This document shows, one piece after another, positions 49,553 through 57,896 of a DNA stretch of 64,000 nt. The position numbers and the translations under genes were made by a program. The notes under the pieces are model-generated. The model did no database searches. It was not told where the DNA came from and saw only the letters and a program-made list of their open reading frames with translations. Position 1 is the stretch's first letter, and every line of letters starts with the position of its first letter. Source of the stretch: Stutzerimonas kunmingensis (GTDB lineage: Bacteria; Pseudomonadota; Gammaproteobacteria; Pseudomonadales; Pseudomonadaceae); assembly GCF_002929225.1 (NCBI RefSeq), contig NZ_PISM01000022.1:434001-498000 (forward strand), read 5' to 3'.

Positions 49553-52225
49553 TCAGCACCAACGGGGGTAGCGGCGCAGAGCCTCGGTCAGGATGTTGCC
49601 GGGGATCGGCTTGTCGAACAGGTAGCCCTGACCGATATCACAGCGATGACGACGCAGGAATTTCAGCTGCTCCGGTGTTTCGATTCCTTCAGCGACGACC
49701 TTCAGGTGCAGCTTGCGGGCCATGGCGATCACCGCCGAGGTGATCTCCACATCGTCCTGGTTGCCCGGGATGTCCTTGATAAAGCTGCGATCGATCTTGA
49801 TCACGTCGATGGGGAATTTCTTCAGGTAGCTCAGCGAGGAATACCCCGTGCCGAAGTCGTCCATGGCCAGCGTCAGGCCGAGCGCCTTGAGGCCGATCAG
49901 CTGCTGTCGGGTTTCCTCGGTTGCTTCGAGCAGGAGGCTTTCTGTCAGCTCCAGCTCCAGCTGCGCGGCGGGAAGTTGCTCTTCGAGCAGAATTGCGGCG
50001 ATCGTGCCAAGCAGATCCGGATCCGAGAACTGCTTGGGTGAAAGGTTGATTGCGATCTGGGGCGTGCCAAGGCCTAGCGCGGAAAGGGTGACGCCCATCC
50101 GGCACGCTTCCCGCGCGACCCACTTGCCGATCGGGATGATCAGCCCGGTTTCTTCCGCGACGCTGATGAACTGATCCGGGCGGATCATGCCCTTTTCCGG
50201 ATGGTTCCAGCGCAGCAGCGCTTCCAGCCCCTGCAGCCGGCCGGTATGCAGGCATAGCTTGGGCTGGTAGAACACTTCCAACTCGTTCTGCAGCAGCGCA
50301 CGGCGCAGGTTGTTCTCGACGAACAGCTTGTAGTTGGCTTCGGCATGCAGGGCTTCGGTAAATATCTGCACCTGGTTCTTGCCGTTTGCCTTGGCCTTGT
50401 GCAGCGCTTGCCCGGCATGCTTCATCAGTGTTTCCGGGTCACGCCCGTGCTGGGGCGAGCACGCCAGCCCCAGGGACCCGCTGACGCTGATCAGCTGCTT
50501 GTCGACGAATAGCGGCTTATCGAGGATGCGCAGCACCTGGTCTGCCAGGCGGACGCCTTCGTCCAGTCCCTTGTCATCGAACAGCAGGGCGAACTCGTTG
50601 CTGGCAAAGCGTGCCAGTACGGCCTGCTGGTTGAGTCCGTTGCGCAGTCGCCGCGCAAGGCTGGTGAGCAGCTTGTCGCCGGTCTGGTGGCCGAGGCTGT
50701 CGTTGATGCGCTTGAAGTTGTCGATGTCCACCAGCAACAGGCAGAGCCTGGGCTCGGCCCCGGCGGCAAAACGCTCCTCGATGCTGCGAATGAAGTACGG
50801 GCGATTGCCCAGGTTGGTCAGGTTGTCGGTATAGGCCAGACGCTCGATATGCTGATGCGCCAGTTTGCTGCGGGTGATGTCCTCGTAGATGCCGATGTAG
50901 TGGGTCAGCGCGCCTTCTTCATTGAAGACCTTGGAGATGGAAAGCTGACCCCAGTACGGCTCGAGGTTCTTGCGTCGGGAGCGGAACTCGCCTTGCCAGC
51001 TGTTGCTGTGGGCAAGTACCGAAGAGGTGTCGAACAGCAGCTCGCCGAGGTTTTCCAGAGCCTTCAGATCGGCCAGACGCTGACCGCGTACCTCGGCTGA
51101 GGAAAACTGGCTGATGACGGTGAATGCCGGATTCACATATTCCACCCGGCCTTCTCGGTCGACCAGGATGAAGGCGCTGGCGCTCTGTTCCACGGCGCGC
51201 TGGAACAGGCCGAGCATATGGGTTGCGCTGAGCCGCTGCTGATTGGCCAGCACCTGCGCATACTGATCGGCCAGCTCGCCGGCGAAGGCGATCTCGTCGG
51301 CCTGCCATGCGCGCGGTTTGCCTGTGTGTTGCAGGCTGAGAACGCCGATTACCTCCCCACCGACTCGAATGCTGGCGTCCAGGATCGAGCGAACTCCCTG
51401 CGGGCGATAGATAAGCTGGTCAAGTTCGCAGGTGCGGTGATCCTGGGACACGTCCTGCGCATCGACGGCGCGACCGCTCTGCAGCGCCTGCAAGTAGCGC
51501 GGAAAGGGTGCGAGTTCCAGGGCTGAGGGCGTTTCGTAATGGTCGCTGTCGAGTCGGTAGCACGACACTGGCTCCAGGCGCGTGCCGTCCAGATGCCAGA
51601 TTGTCGCGCGGTTCAGCTCGTAGACTTCGCAGGCGGCCTGGGTGATCAGCTGTGCCGCTTCCAGTTCCGGATTGGCGGAGCCGTAGCGATGCCGAGCCAG
51701 CCTGACGATCAGGCTCTGCTGGGTGCGCGAGCGCAGCATGTGCTCGATGTGTTCGTCCTGGGCTTGCTGATGTTGCTGCAGCGCCGTGCGCAGTCGGGCG
51801 TTCTGCGCCCTGAGATCCTGATCCGATTCAGGCTGGCGTCCGGGCATCAGATAGCCCCTGAGCAGCTCGCGACCATACTGCTGGCAAACTTCGCCGAGTT
51901 CGGTGATGTCCTGCACGCCGTCAGGCGTGTGCAGTCGATAGCTGACTGAATAGTGGCTGCGGCCTGTCAGCTGTTGCTGAATCTCTTCGTGTAGCTGGTG
52001 ACGGACGCTGGGCTCCATCAGGCTGGCGTAGGGGGCGTCGACCAGGGAGCAAAGGTCGCCGGCGGAAACACCGAGATAACGCTCGCAAGCGGGGTCGAGA
52101 AACAGCAGTGTCCAGCTGGACTCGTTCAAGCGCTCGAAACGCAGCATGCCGAGCCGTGAAGGCACTGGCAACTGCGTCACAACCTCGGTCGCCAGACGGC
52201 TGGCGGCATCGGTATGTATTTTCAT
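49553..52225 (-). CDS. dipA: DipA-like cyclic-di-GMP phosphodiesterase (PAS-GAF-PAS-GGDEF-EAL)
   Basis: An 890-residue cytosolic protein: PAS-like domain (about 20-130), GAF (about 180-330), PAS/PAC (340-460), GGDEF (465-625) and EAL (635-885). The GGDEF signature is replaced by ASNEF near 540, so cyclase activity should be lost. The EAL motif is intact (LEALLRW near 668, also TESLLLEA and MDDFGTGYSSL), so it should hydrolyse c-di-GMP. DipA of P. aeruginosa has the same layout, the same kind of degenerate ASNEF motif and the same neighbours, and is needed for biofilm dispersion. The ATG at 52225 lacks a strong ribosome site. Confidence 0.88.
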   Translation of the reverse strand: MKIHTDAASRLATEVVTQLPVPSRLGMLRFERLNESSWTLLFLDPACERYLGVSAGDLCSLVDAPYASLMEPSVRHQLHEEIQQQLTGRSHYSVSYRLHTPDGVQDITELGEVCQQYGRELLRGYLMPGRQPESDQDLRAQNARLRTALQQHQQAQDEHIEHMLRSRTQQSLIVRLARHRYGSANPELEAAQLITQAACEVYELNRATIWHLDGTRLEPVSCYRLDSDHYETPSALELAPFPRYLQALQSGRAVDAQDVSQDHRTCELDQLIYRPQGVRSILDASIRVGGEVIGVLSLQHTGKPRAWQADEIAFAGELADQYAQVLANQQRLSATHMLGLFQRAVEQSASAFILVDREGRVEYVNPAFTVISQFSSAEVRGQRLADLKALENLGELLFDTSSVLAHSNSWQGEFRSRRKNLEPYWGQLSISKVFNEEGALTHYIGIYEDITRSKLAHQHIERLAYTDNLTNLGNRPYFIRSIEERFAAGAEPRLCLLLVDIDNFKRINDSLGHQTGDKLLTSLARRLRNGLNQQAVLARFASNEFALLFDDKGLDEGVRLADQVLRILDKPLFVDKQLISVSGSLGLACSPQHGRDPETLMKHAGQALHKAKANGKNQVQIFTEALHAEANYKLFVENNLRRALLQNELEVFYQPKLCLHTGRLQGLEALLRWNHPEKGMIRPDQFISVAEETGLIIPIGKWVAREACRMGVTLSALGLGTPQIAINLSPKQFSDPDLLGTIAAILLEEQLPAAQLELELTESLLLEATEETRQQLIGLKALGLTLAMDDFGTGYSSLSYLKKFPIDVIKIDRSFIKDIPGNQDDVEITSAVIAMARKLHLKVVAEGIETPEQLKFLRRHRCDIGQGYLFDKPIPGNILTEALRRYPRWC

Positions 52226-52335
52226 CGAGCGGTTGGCTTCCAGTATGCTCCACGGAGTCGGGCTGGCCTGTGCTCCAGGTGCCGTTCCAGCGAAGGACGA
52301 TGGCTAAATAATATTAATTTCGGCAAGGGTGCATC

Positions 52336-52863
52336 ATGCGACAGGGACTGACAAGTCGGCTTGCAAAGTTAGTGATGGTCTCGGTTCTCTGCGTGATCGG
52401 AACACCTCTGATCGCGAGTGAAGTGGTGGAGTTCGGCTCGGATGAGTCGACTCGCTATCTCACTGAATTGAAAAAGCTTTATCTCACCAGCAGCGATCGC
52501 GAAGCGCTGCTCGCGCATAGTAACGGATTGCTCGATACCTACGCATTGCGAGCGGGTTATCAGGTTGGTCAGGCCAATCCGCAGGACTTTCTCTACGAGC
52601 TGAGCGTGGCCTCTCCTGGCGAGTTGCGCATACGCGAGGAAGTCCGCAGCAGCAGCGGCGGTGTTGCCGTGCGCAACCGCAGTCTGTCGGTATTCGGGCT
52701 TGATCCCTACCTGCAATATCAGTGTCCTGCGCAAGGGTTCAGTTGTTCGATCAGCAGCCCCATCGACGGCCTGCCCTTGTTGGTCATTCTGCGCGACCCC
52801 CAGGGTGCCGAAGAGTTGGCCAAGGCACTGTCTTTTCTGATTCGTAATCTGCAGAAGGGTTGA
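52336..52863 (+). CDS. Exported protein of unknown function
   Basis: A 175-residue protein with a signal peptide (basic MRQGLTSRLAK, hydrophobic core, cleavage near 28 after LIAS). The mature part is a mixed helix-strand domain with one Cys pair near 130-136 (YQCPAQGFSCS) that could form a disulphide. AAGGG lies 6 bases ahead of the ATG. It is divergent from the DipA-like gene and shares a two-way terminator with aceF. I do not recognise a family. Confidence 0.72.
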   Translation: MRQGLTSRLAKLVMVSVLCVIGTPLIASEVVEFGSDESTRYLTELKKLYLTSSDREALLAHSNGLLDTYALRAGYQVGQANPQDFLYELSVASPGELRIREEVRSSSGGVAVRNRSLSVFGLDPYLQYQCPAQGFSCSISSPIDGLPLLVILRDPQGAEELAKALSFLIRNLQKG

Positions 52864-52897
52864 CGTAGCAGTTGGTGCGCGTGATCTCTGCACAATA

Positions 52898-52936
52898 GAA
52901 AACGCCGCATCTTCTTCAGAGGATGCGGCGTTTTTC
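52898..52936. terminator. Bidirectional terminator between exported protein gene and aceF
   Basis: AAACGCCGCATC (52900-52911) pairs with GATGCGGCGTTT (52922-52933), a 12-bp perfect stem with A-run on the left and T-run on the right. It can end transcripts from both sides, 15 bases from the aceF stop. Confidence 0.93.
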
Positions 52937-52950
52937 GTTTGGCTCAGCCG

Positions 52951-54957
52951 TTACAGCAGCAGGGTGCGGATATCCGCCAACAGCTCCGACAGCCGTTTGG
53001 TGAAGCGTGCGGCGGCAGCCCCGTTGATTACACGGTGATCGTAGGACAGCGAGAGCGGCAACATCAGGCGCGGCTCGAATGCCTTGCCGTCCCAGACTGG
53101 CTGCATCGTCGCCTTGGATACCCCGAGAATCGCCACTTCCGGCGCGTTGACGATCGGCGTGAAGCCGGTGCCGCCAATGTGGCCAAGGCTGGAAATGGTG
53201 AAGCAGGCACCCTGCATGGCGTCAGGCGAAAGCTTCTTGCTGCGCGCTTTCTCTGCCAGCTCGGCCGCTTCGCCAGCCAACTGCAGCAAACTCTTCTGAT
53301 CCACGTTCTTGATCACCGGGACCATCAGGCCATCCGGCGTATCCACGGCGAAGCCGATGTGCACGTACTTCTTGCGGATCAGTGCCTTGCCGCTTGGCGC
53401 CAGCGAGCTGTTGAAGTCCGGCAGCTCCTTGAGCAGGTGCGCACACGCCTTGAGCAACAACGGCAGCACGGTGAGCTTGACGCCGGCCTTCTCGGCGGCA
53501 GCCTTCTGGGAGACGCGGAAGGCCTCAAGTTCGGTGATGTCGGCCGATTCGAACTGGGTCACGTGCGGTACGTTCAGCCAGCTGCGGTGCAGGTTGGCTG
53601 CGCCGATCTGCATCAGGCGCGACATCGCGACTTCTTCGACTTCGCCGAACTTGCTGAAGTCCACGGCCGGGATCGGCGGAATGCCGGCACCGCCCGAGGC
53701 ACCTTCGGCCGGAGCCTGCTTGGCCTTGTGCAGCATGTTCTTGACGTAGGCCTGGACATCTTCCTTGAGAATCCGGCCCTTGGGACCGGTGGCCGGAACA
53801 TCGGCCAGGTCGACGCCGTACTCGCGCGCAGTCATGCGTACCGCCGGCCCGGCGTGAACCTTGGTGCCGGCCTTGCTCGGACCGCTGACGGCCGGAGCCG
53901 GCGTCGCCGCGGTCTTCGCCTCCGGTACGCCCTGCTTGTTCGGTGCGACGGCCTGCTGCTGGGAAACGGCCTCCTGCGGCCTGCCCTCGGCCTTTTTCGC
54001 TGGCGCCGAGCCCTGGACCTTGAGGGTCAGGATCAGGTCGCCGGTCTTGGCATCGTCACCCACCTTGATCGACAGCGACTCCACCACGCCCGCCTTGGGC
54101 GCCGGAATTTCCATGCTGGCCTTGTCGGATTCCAAGGTGATCAGCGACTGGTCCGCCTCGACGCTGTCGCCGGCCTTGATCATGACTTCGATGACCTTGG
54201 CGCTGCCGCTGGAACCGATGTCCGGAATACGAACCTCCTCCACGGACTCGCCTGCAGTTTCGGCCGGTGCTTCTGCGGCCTGCTCGGTCAGTTTCTCCTT
54301 GGCCGGGCCTTGTGCCTGGCTGGCCGGAGCACTGGCCGCTGCCGGCTTGCTCGAGGCGGTACCCTTGAGGATCAGGATCAGGTCGCCGGTACCGACTTCG
54401 TCGCCCACCTTGACCGAAATGCTCTCGACTACGCCAGCGGCTGGAGAGGGGATCTCCATGCTGGCCTTGTCGGACTCGAGAGTGATCAGCGGTTGCTCGG
54501 CGGCGATGGTATCGCCGGCCTTCACTGAAATCTCGATCACGCTGGCCTTGCCGGAGGAGCCGATGTCCGGAACCTTGATTTCCTGCGACTCGCCTTCCTC
54601 GGCTGAGGCCGAGGGGTTTTCATCGCTCGGAGGCGTAGGTGCTTCGGCTTCATCAGTCGGGCCGCCAGTGCTGGCAGCGGCAGGCTCGGCCGCGGCTTGC
54701 GCCGGCGCTTCGCTGTCAGTTCCTTCTTCGCTTTCCAGCTCAAGTAGCTCGTCACCTTCTTTCAGGCGGTCGCCGAGCTTGACCTTCAAGGCCTTCACGA
54801 CGCCAGCCTTGGGTGCCGGGATTTCCATGCTGGCCTTGTCGGACTCCAGCGTCAGGATGCTCTGGTCCGCTTCGATACGGTCGCCGACCTTGACGAACAA
54901 CTCGATTACTTCACCCTCACCGCTGCCGATGTCGGGTACGCGTATGGTTTCACTCAC
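52951..54957 (-). CDS. aceF: Pyruvate dehydrogenase E2, dihydrolipoamide acetyltransferase with three lipoyl domains
   Basis: A 668-residue E2p subunit. Three lipoyl domains follow one another, with target lysines in DKASMEIP at about 41, 164 and 279, joined by Ala/Pro/Glu-rich linkers. A peripheral-subunit-binding domain covers about 369-405 (VRMTAREYGVDLADVPATGP) and the catalytic domain about 440-668, with YDHRVINGAAAARF. The usual HRxxDG Asp is Asn here, which as I remember is normal for pseudomonad AceF. GTG at 54957 is chosen because AGGAG is 8 bases ahead and SETIRVPDIG follows. It lies 27 bases after aceE in one operon. Confidence 0.96.
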   Translation of the reverse strand: MSETIRVPDIGSGEGEVIELFVKVGDRIEADQSILTLESDKASMEIPAPKAGVVKALKVKLGDRLKEGDELLELESEEGTDSEAPAQAAAEPAAASTGGPTDEAEAPTPPSDENPSASAEEGESQEIKVPDIGSSGKASVIEISVKAGDTIAAEQPLITLESDKASMEIPSPAAGVVESISVKVGDEVGTGDLILILKGTASSKPAAASAPASQAQGPAKEKLTEQAAEAPAETAGESVEEVRIPDIGSSGSAKVIEVMIKAGDSVEADQSLITLESDKASMEIPAPKAGVVESLSIKVGDDAKTGDLILTLKVQGSAPAKKAEGRPQEAVSQQQAVAPNKQGVPEAKTAATPAPAVSGPSKAGTKVHAGPAVRMTAREYGVDLADVPATGPKGRILKEDVQAYVKNMLHKAKQAPAEGASGGAGIPPIPAVDFSKFGEVEEVAMSRLMQIGAANLHRSWLNVPHVTQFESADITELEAFRVSQKAAAEKAGVKLTVLPLLLKACAHLLKELPDFNSSLAPSGKALIRKKYVHIGFAVDTPDGLMVPVIKNVDQKSLLQLAGEAAELAEKARSKKLSPDAMQGACFTISSLGHIGGTGFTPIVNAPEVAILGVSKATMQPVWDGKAFEPRLMLPLSLSYDHRVINGAAAARFTKRLSELLADIRTLLL

Positions 54958-54984
54958 AATAGGTTCTCCTGTGCGCACGCAGCA

Positions 54985-57630
54985 TCAGCAATCCAGCGGA
55001 TTGCGCTTCTCGGGGTCGATACCGAACTCGGTGATGGCATTGGCCACCACGGTGCGTTCGATGGCGCCGCGATCGGCGAGTGCCTGCAGTGCCGCGACGG
55101 CAACCCAGCGGCGGTCGACTTCGAAGAAGTCACGCAGCTTGGCGCGCGAGTCGCTGCGGCCGAAGCCGTCAGTGCCGAGCACCTGGTATTCGCGCGACGG
55201 AACCCACTGACGAATCTGATCGGCGAACAGCTTCATGTAGTCGGTCGAGGCCACTACCGGGCCTTCGCGGCCTTCCAGACACTGCTCGACATAGCTCTTG
55301 CGCGGCTCCTCTGTCGGGTGCAGACGGTTCCAGCGGTCGACCGCCAGGCCATCGCGACGCAGCTCGTTGAAGCTGGTTACGCTCCAGACGTCGGCGCCGA
55401 CACCCATCTTGGCGAGGATGTCCACTGCAGCACGCACTTCACGCAGGATGGTGCCCGAGCCCAGCAGCTGTACACGGTGCTTGAAGTCGCCCTTGGCTTC
55501 CTCGAGCAGGTACATGCCCTTGATGATGCCGTCCTCGACACCCTGCGGCATGGCCGGCTGCTGGTAGTTCTCGTTCATCACGGTGATGTAGTAGTAGACG
55601 CTCTTCTGCAGCTCCATCATTTCGTGCATGCCGTGATGCATGATTACCGCCAGCTCATAGCCGTAGGTGGGGTCATAGCTGCGGCAGTTGGGGATGGTGC
55701 TGGCGAGGATGTGGCTATGCCCGTCCTCGTGCTGCAGGCCTTCGCCGTTCAGGGTGGTGCGTCCGGAGGTGCCACCGAGCAGGAAACCGCGGGTCTGGGC
55801 ATCGCCGGCCGCCCAGGCCAGGTCGCCGATCCGCTGGAAGCCGAACATCGAATAGAAGATGTAGACCGGCAGCATCGGCTGGTTGTAGTTGCTGTAGGCG
55901 GTACCCGCCGCGATGAACGAGGAGAACGCACCTGCTTCGTTCAAGCCTTCCTGCAGGATTTGACCATCCTTCTCTTCGCGGTAATACATCACCTGGTCGC
56001 GGTCGACCGGCTCATAAAGCTGCCCCACCGGGGAATAGATACCCAGCTGACGGAACATGCCTTCCATGCCGAAGGTGCGGGCCTCGTCGGCGAGGATCGG
56101 CACGATGCGCTTGCCGAGATCCTTGTCCTTCACCAGCTGCGAGAGAATCCGGCCGAAGGCCATGGTGGTGGAAATCTCGCGATCACCGGAACCGTCGAGC
56201 ACCGCCTTGAGGGTTTCCAGCGGCGGCGTCGGGATGCTGAAGCTCTTCGGCCGGCGCTGCGGCAGCGAACCACCGAGTTTCTCGCGGCACTTGCGCAGGT
56301 AGCGCATCTCGGCGCTGTCTTCGGCCGGGCGGTAGAACGGCAGTTCTTCGAGCTGCGAATCGTTGACCGGAATGTCGAAGCGATCGCGGAATTTCTTCAG
56401 GCTGTCGATATCGACTTTCTTGGTGTTGTGGGCGATGTTCTTCGCCTCACCAGCACCGGTGCCGTAACCCTTGATGGTCTTGGCCAGGATGACTGTCGGC
56501 TGGCCCTTGTGGTTGACCGCCTGGTGGTAGGCCGCATAGACCTTGTACGGATCGTGGCCGCCGCGGTTGAGCTTCCAGACTTCCTCGTCGGACATGCTCT
56601 CGACACGCTTGAGCAGCTCAGGGTCAGCACCGAAGAAATGCTTGCGCACATAGGCGCCGTCTTTGGCCTTGTAGTTCTGGTATTCGCCGTCGATGGCTTC
56701 GTCCATGCGGCGCTGCATGCGGCCGTCTTCGTCGGCGGCGAACAGTGGGTCCCACAGGCGGCCCCAGACGACCTTGTTGACGTTCCAGTTGGCGCCTTTG
56801 AATACGCCTTCCAGCTCCTGGATGATCTTGCTGTTGCCGCGTACCGGGCCGTCCAGACGCTGCAGGTTGCAGTTGATGACGAACACCAGGTTGTCGAGAT
56901 TCTCACGGCCGGCCAGGGAAATGGCGCCGAGGGTTTCCGGCTCGTCGCACTCGCCGTCACCGATGAAGCACCAGACGCGCTGCTTGCCTTTCGGAATGAA
57001 TCCGCGGTTCTCCAGGTACTTCATGAAGCGCGCCTGGTAGATCGCAGTGATCGGGCCGAGACCCATGGAGACGGTCGGGAACTGCCAGAAGTCCGGCATC
57101 AGGTGCGGGTGCGGGTAGCTCGACAGGCCCTTGCCATCGACTTCCTGGCGGAAGTTGAGCATCTGGTCTTCGCTCAGGCGGCCTTCGAGAAAGGCGCGGG
57201 CGTAAATGCCAGGGGAGGCATGCCCCTGATAGTAGATCAGGTCGCCGCCGTGCTCTTCCGTTGGGGCCTGGAAGAAATAGTTGAAACCGATGTCGTAGAG
57301 GGTCGCGCTGGAAGCGAAGGTGGAGATGTGCCCACCCAGATCCGGATCCTTGAGGTTGGCGCGCATTACCATCGCCAGTGCGTTCCAGCGGACCAGGGAG
57401 CGAATACGGCGCTCCATGAACAGGTCGCCTGGCATCTTGGCTTCGCGGGTGACGGGGATGGTATTGCGGTACGGCGTGGTGATGCCGTAGGGCAGGGGGG
57501 TGCCGCTACGTGTGGCCAGTTCGCCCATCCGGGTCATCAGGTAGTGAGCGCGGTCTTCACCCTCGCGGTCGAGGACGGACTCGAGGGCGTCCAGCCATTC
57601 CTGGGTTTCGACGGGATCGAGATCTTGCAT
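54985..57630 (-). CDS. aceE: Pyruvate dehydrogenase E1 component (homodimeric)
   Basis: An 881-residue homodimeric E1 that decarboxylates pyruvate with thiamine diphosphate and passes the acetyl group to AceF. The ThDP motif is GDGECDEPETLGAISLAGRE near 224-243 with the matching NCN (VINCNLQRLDGPVRG). The whole length is as in E. coli and P. aeruginosa. ATG at 57630 (MQDLDPVETQEW) is taken; an in-frame ATG four codons earlier provides the GGAG for it. A pair of GntR-like operators lies upstream. The lpd gene is not in the window. Confidence 0.97.
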   Translation of the reverse strand: MQDLDPVETQEWLDALESVLDREGEDRAHYLMTRMGELATRSGTPLPYGITTPYRNTIPVTREAKMPGDLFMERRIRSLVRWNALAMVMRANLKDPDLGGHISTFASSATLYDIGFNYFFQAPTEEHGGDLIYYQGHASPGIYARAFLEGRLSEDQMLNFRQEVDGKGLSSYPHPHLMPDFWQFPTVSMGLGPITAIYQARFMKYLENRGFIPKGKQRVWCFIGDGECDEPETLGAISLAGRENLDNLVFVINCNLQRLDGPVRGNSKIIQELEGVFKGANWNVNKVVWGRLWDPLFAADEDGRMQRRMDEAIDGEYQNYKAKDGAYVRKHFFGADPELLKRVESMSDEEVWKLNRGGHDPYKVYAAYHQAVNHKGQPTVILAKTIKGYGTGAGEAKNIAHNTKKVDIDSLKKFRDRFDIPVNDSQLEELPFYRPAEDSAEMRYLRKCREKLGGSLPQRRPKSFSIPTPPLETLKAVLDGSGDREISTTMAFGRILSQLVKDKDLGKRIVPILADEARTFGMEGMFRQLGIYSPVGQLYEPVDRDQVMYYREEKDGQILQEGLNEAGAFSSFIAAGTAYSNYNQPMLPVYIFYSMFGFQRIGDLAWAAGDAQTRGFLLGGTSGRTTLNGEGLQHEDGHSHILASTIPNCRSYDPTYGYELAVIMHHGMHEMMELQKSVYYYITVMNENYQQPAMPQGVEDGIIKGMYLLEEAKGDFKHRVQLLGSGTILREVRAAVDILAKMGVGADVWSVTSFNELRRDGLAVDRWNRLHPTEEPRKSYVEQCLEGREGPVVASTDYMKLFADQIRQWVPSREYQVLGTDGFGRSDSRAKLRDFFEVDRRWVAVAALQALADRGAIERTVVANAITEFGIDPEKRNPLDC

Positions 57631-57742
57631 GGCTTGCTCCATGGCGGAAAGGCTTCCAGAATCGGTTGCCTGTTCGCGACCGGCTTTGTGGGCCGGTGCG
57701 TGTAATGTTCTTGGACGAGTGCCGGGGGTAGGACCGGGCGTC

Positions 57743-57808
57743 TGTAGTTTTACTACAAAATGACGTCGGGATCAGCCCCCTGAAATACTCTTTAGTAGTA
57801 AAACTACA
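57743..57808. promoter_or_regulatory. Pair of GntR/FadR-type operators between aceE and glnE
   Basis: TGTAGTTTTACTACA (57743-57757) and AGTAGTAAAACTACA (57794-57808) are each palindromic and are inverted copies of each other (14 bp exact), about 51 bases centre to centre. Each fits TNGTNNNACNA, the pattern of FadR-subfamily GntR repressors, which include PdhR, the pyruvate-sensing repressor of aceEF in E. coli. The spacing, about five helical turns, suits cooperative binding or looping. The regulator is not in the window. Confidence 0.65.
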
Positions 57809-57896
57809 GATCAGCGGCGCTGGCATTTTCCTGAGAAAGGCATCTGCGAGGCTCTGAATCGCGCGGTTTCACTGTGTTGCTGTGAAGGAAACCTCA

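Noticed and set aside
55318..57705. Long plus-strand frame opposite aceE
   Set aside because: Antisense shadow of a highly conserved enzyme, with no ribosome site or recognisable domain.
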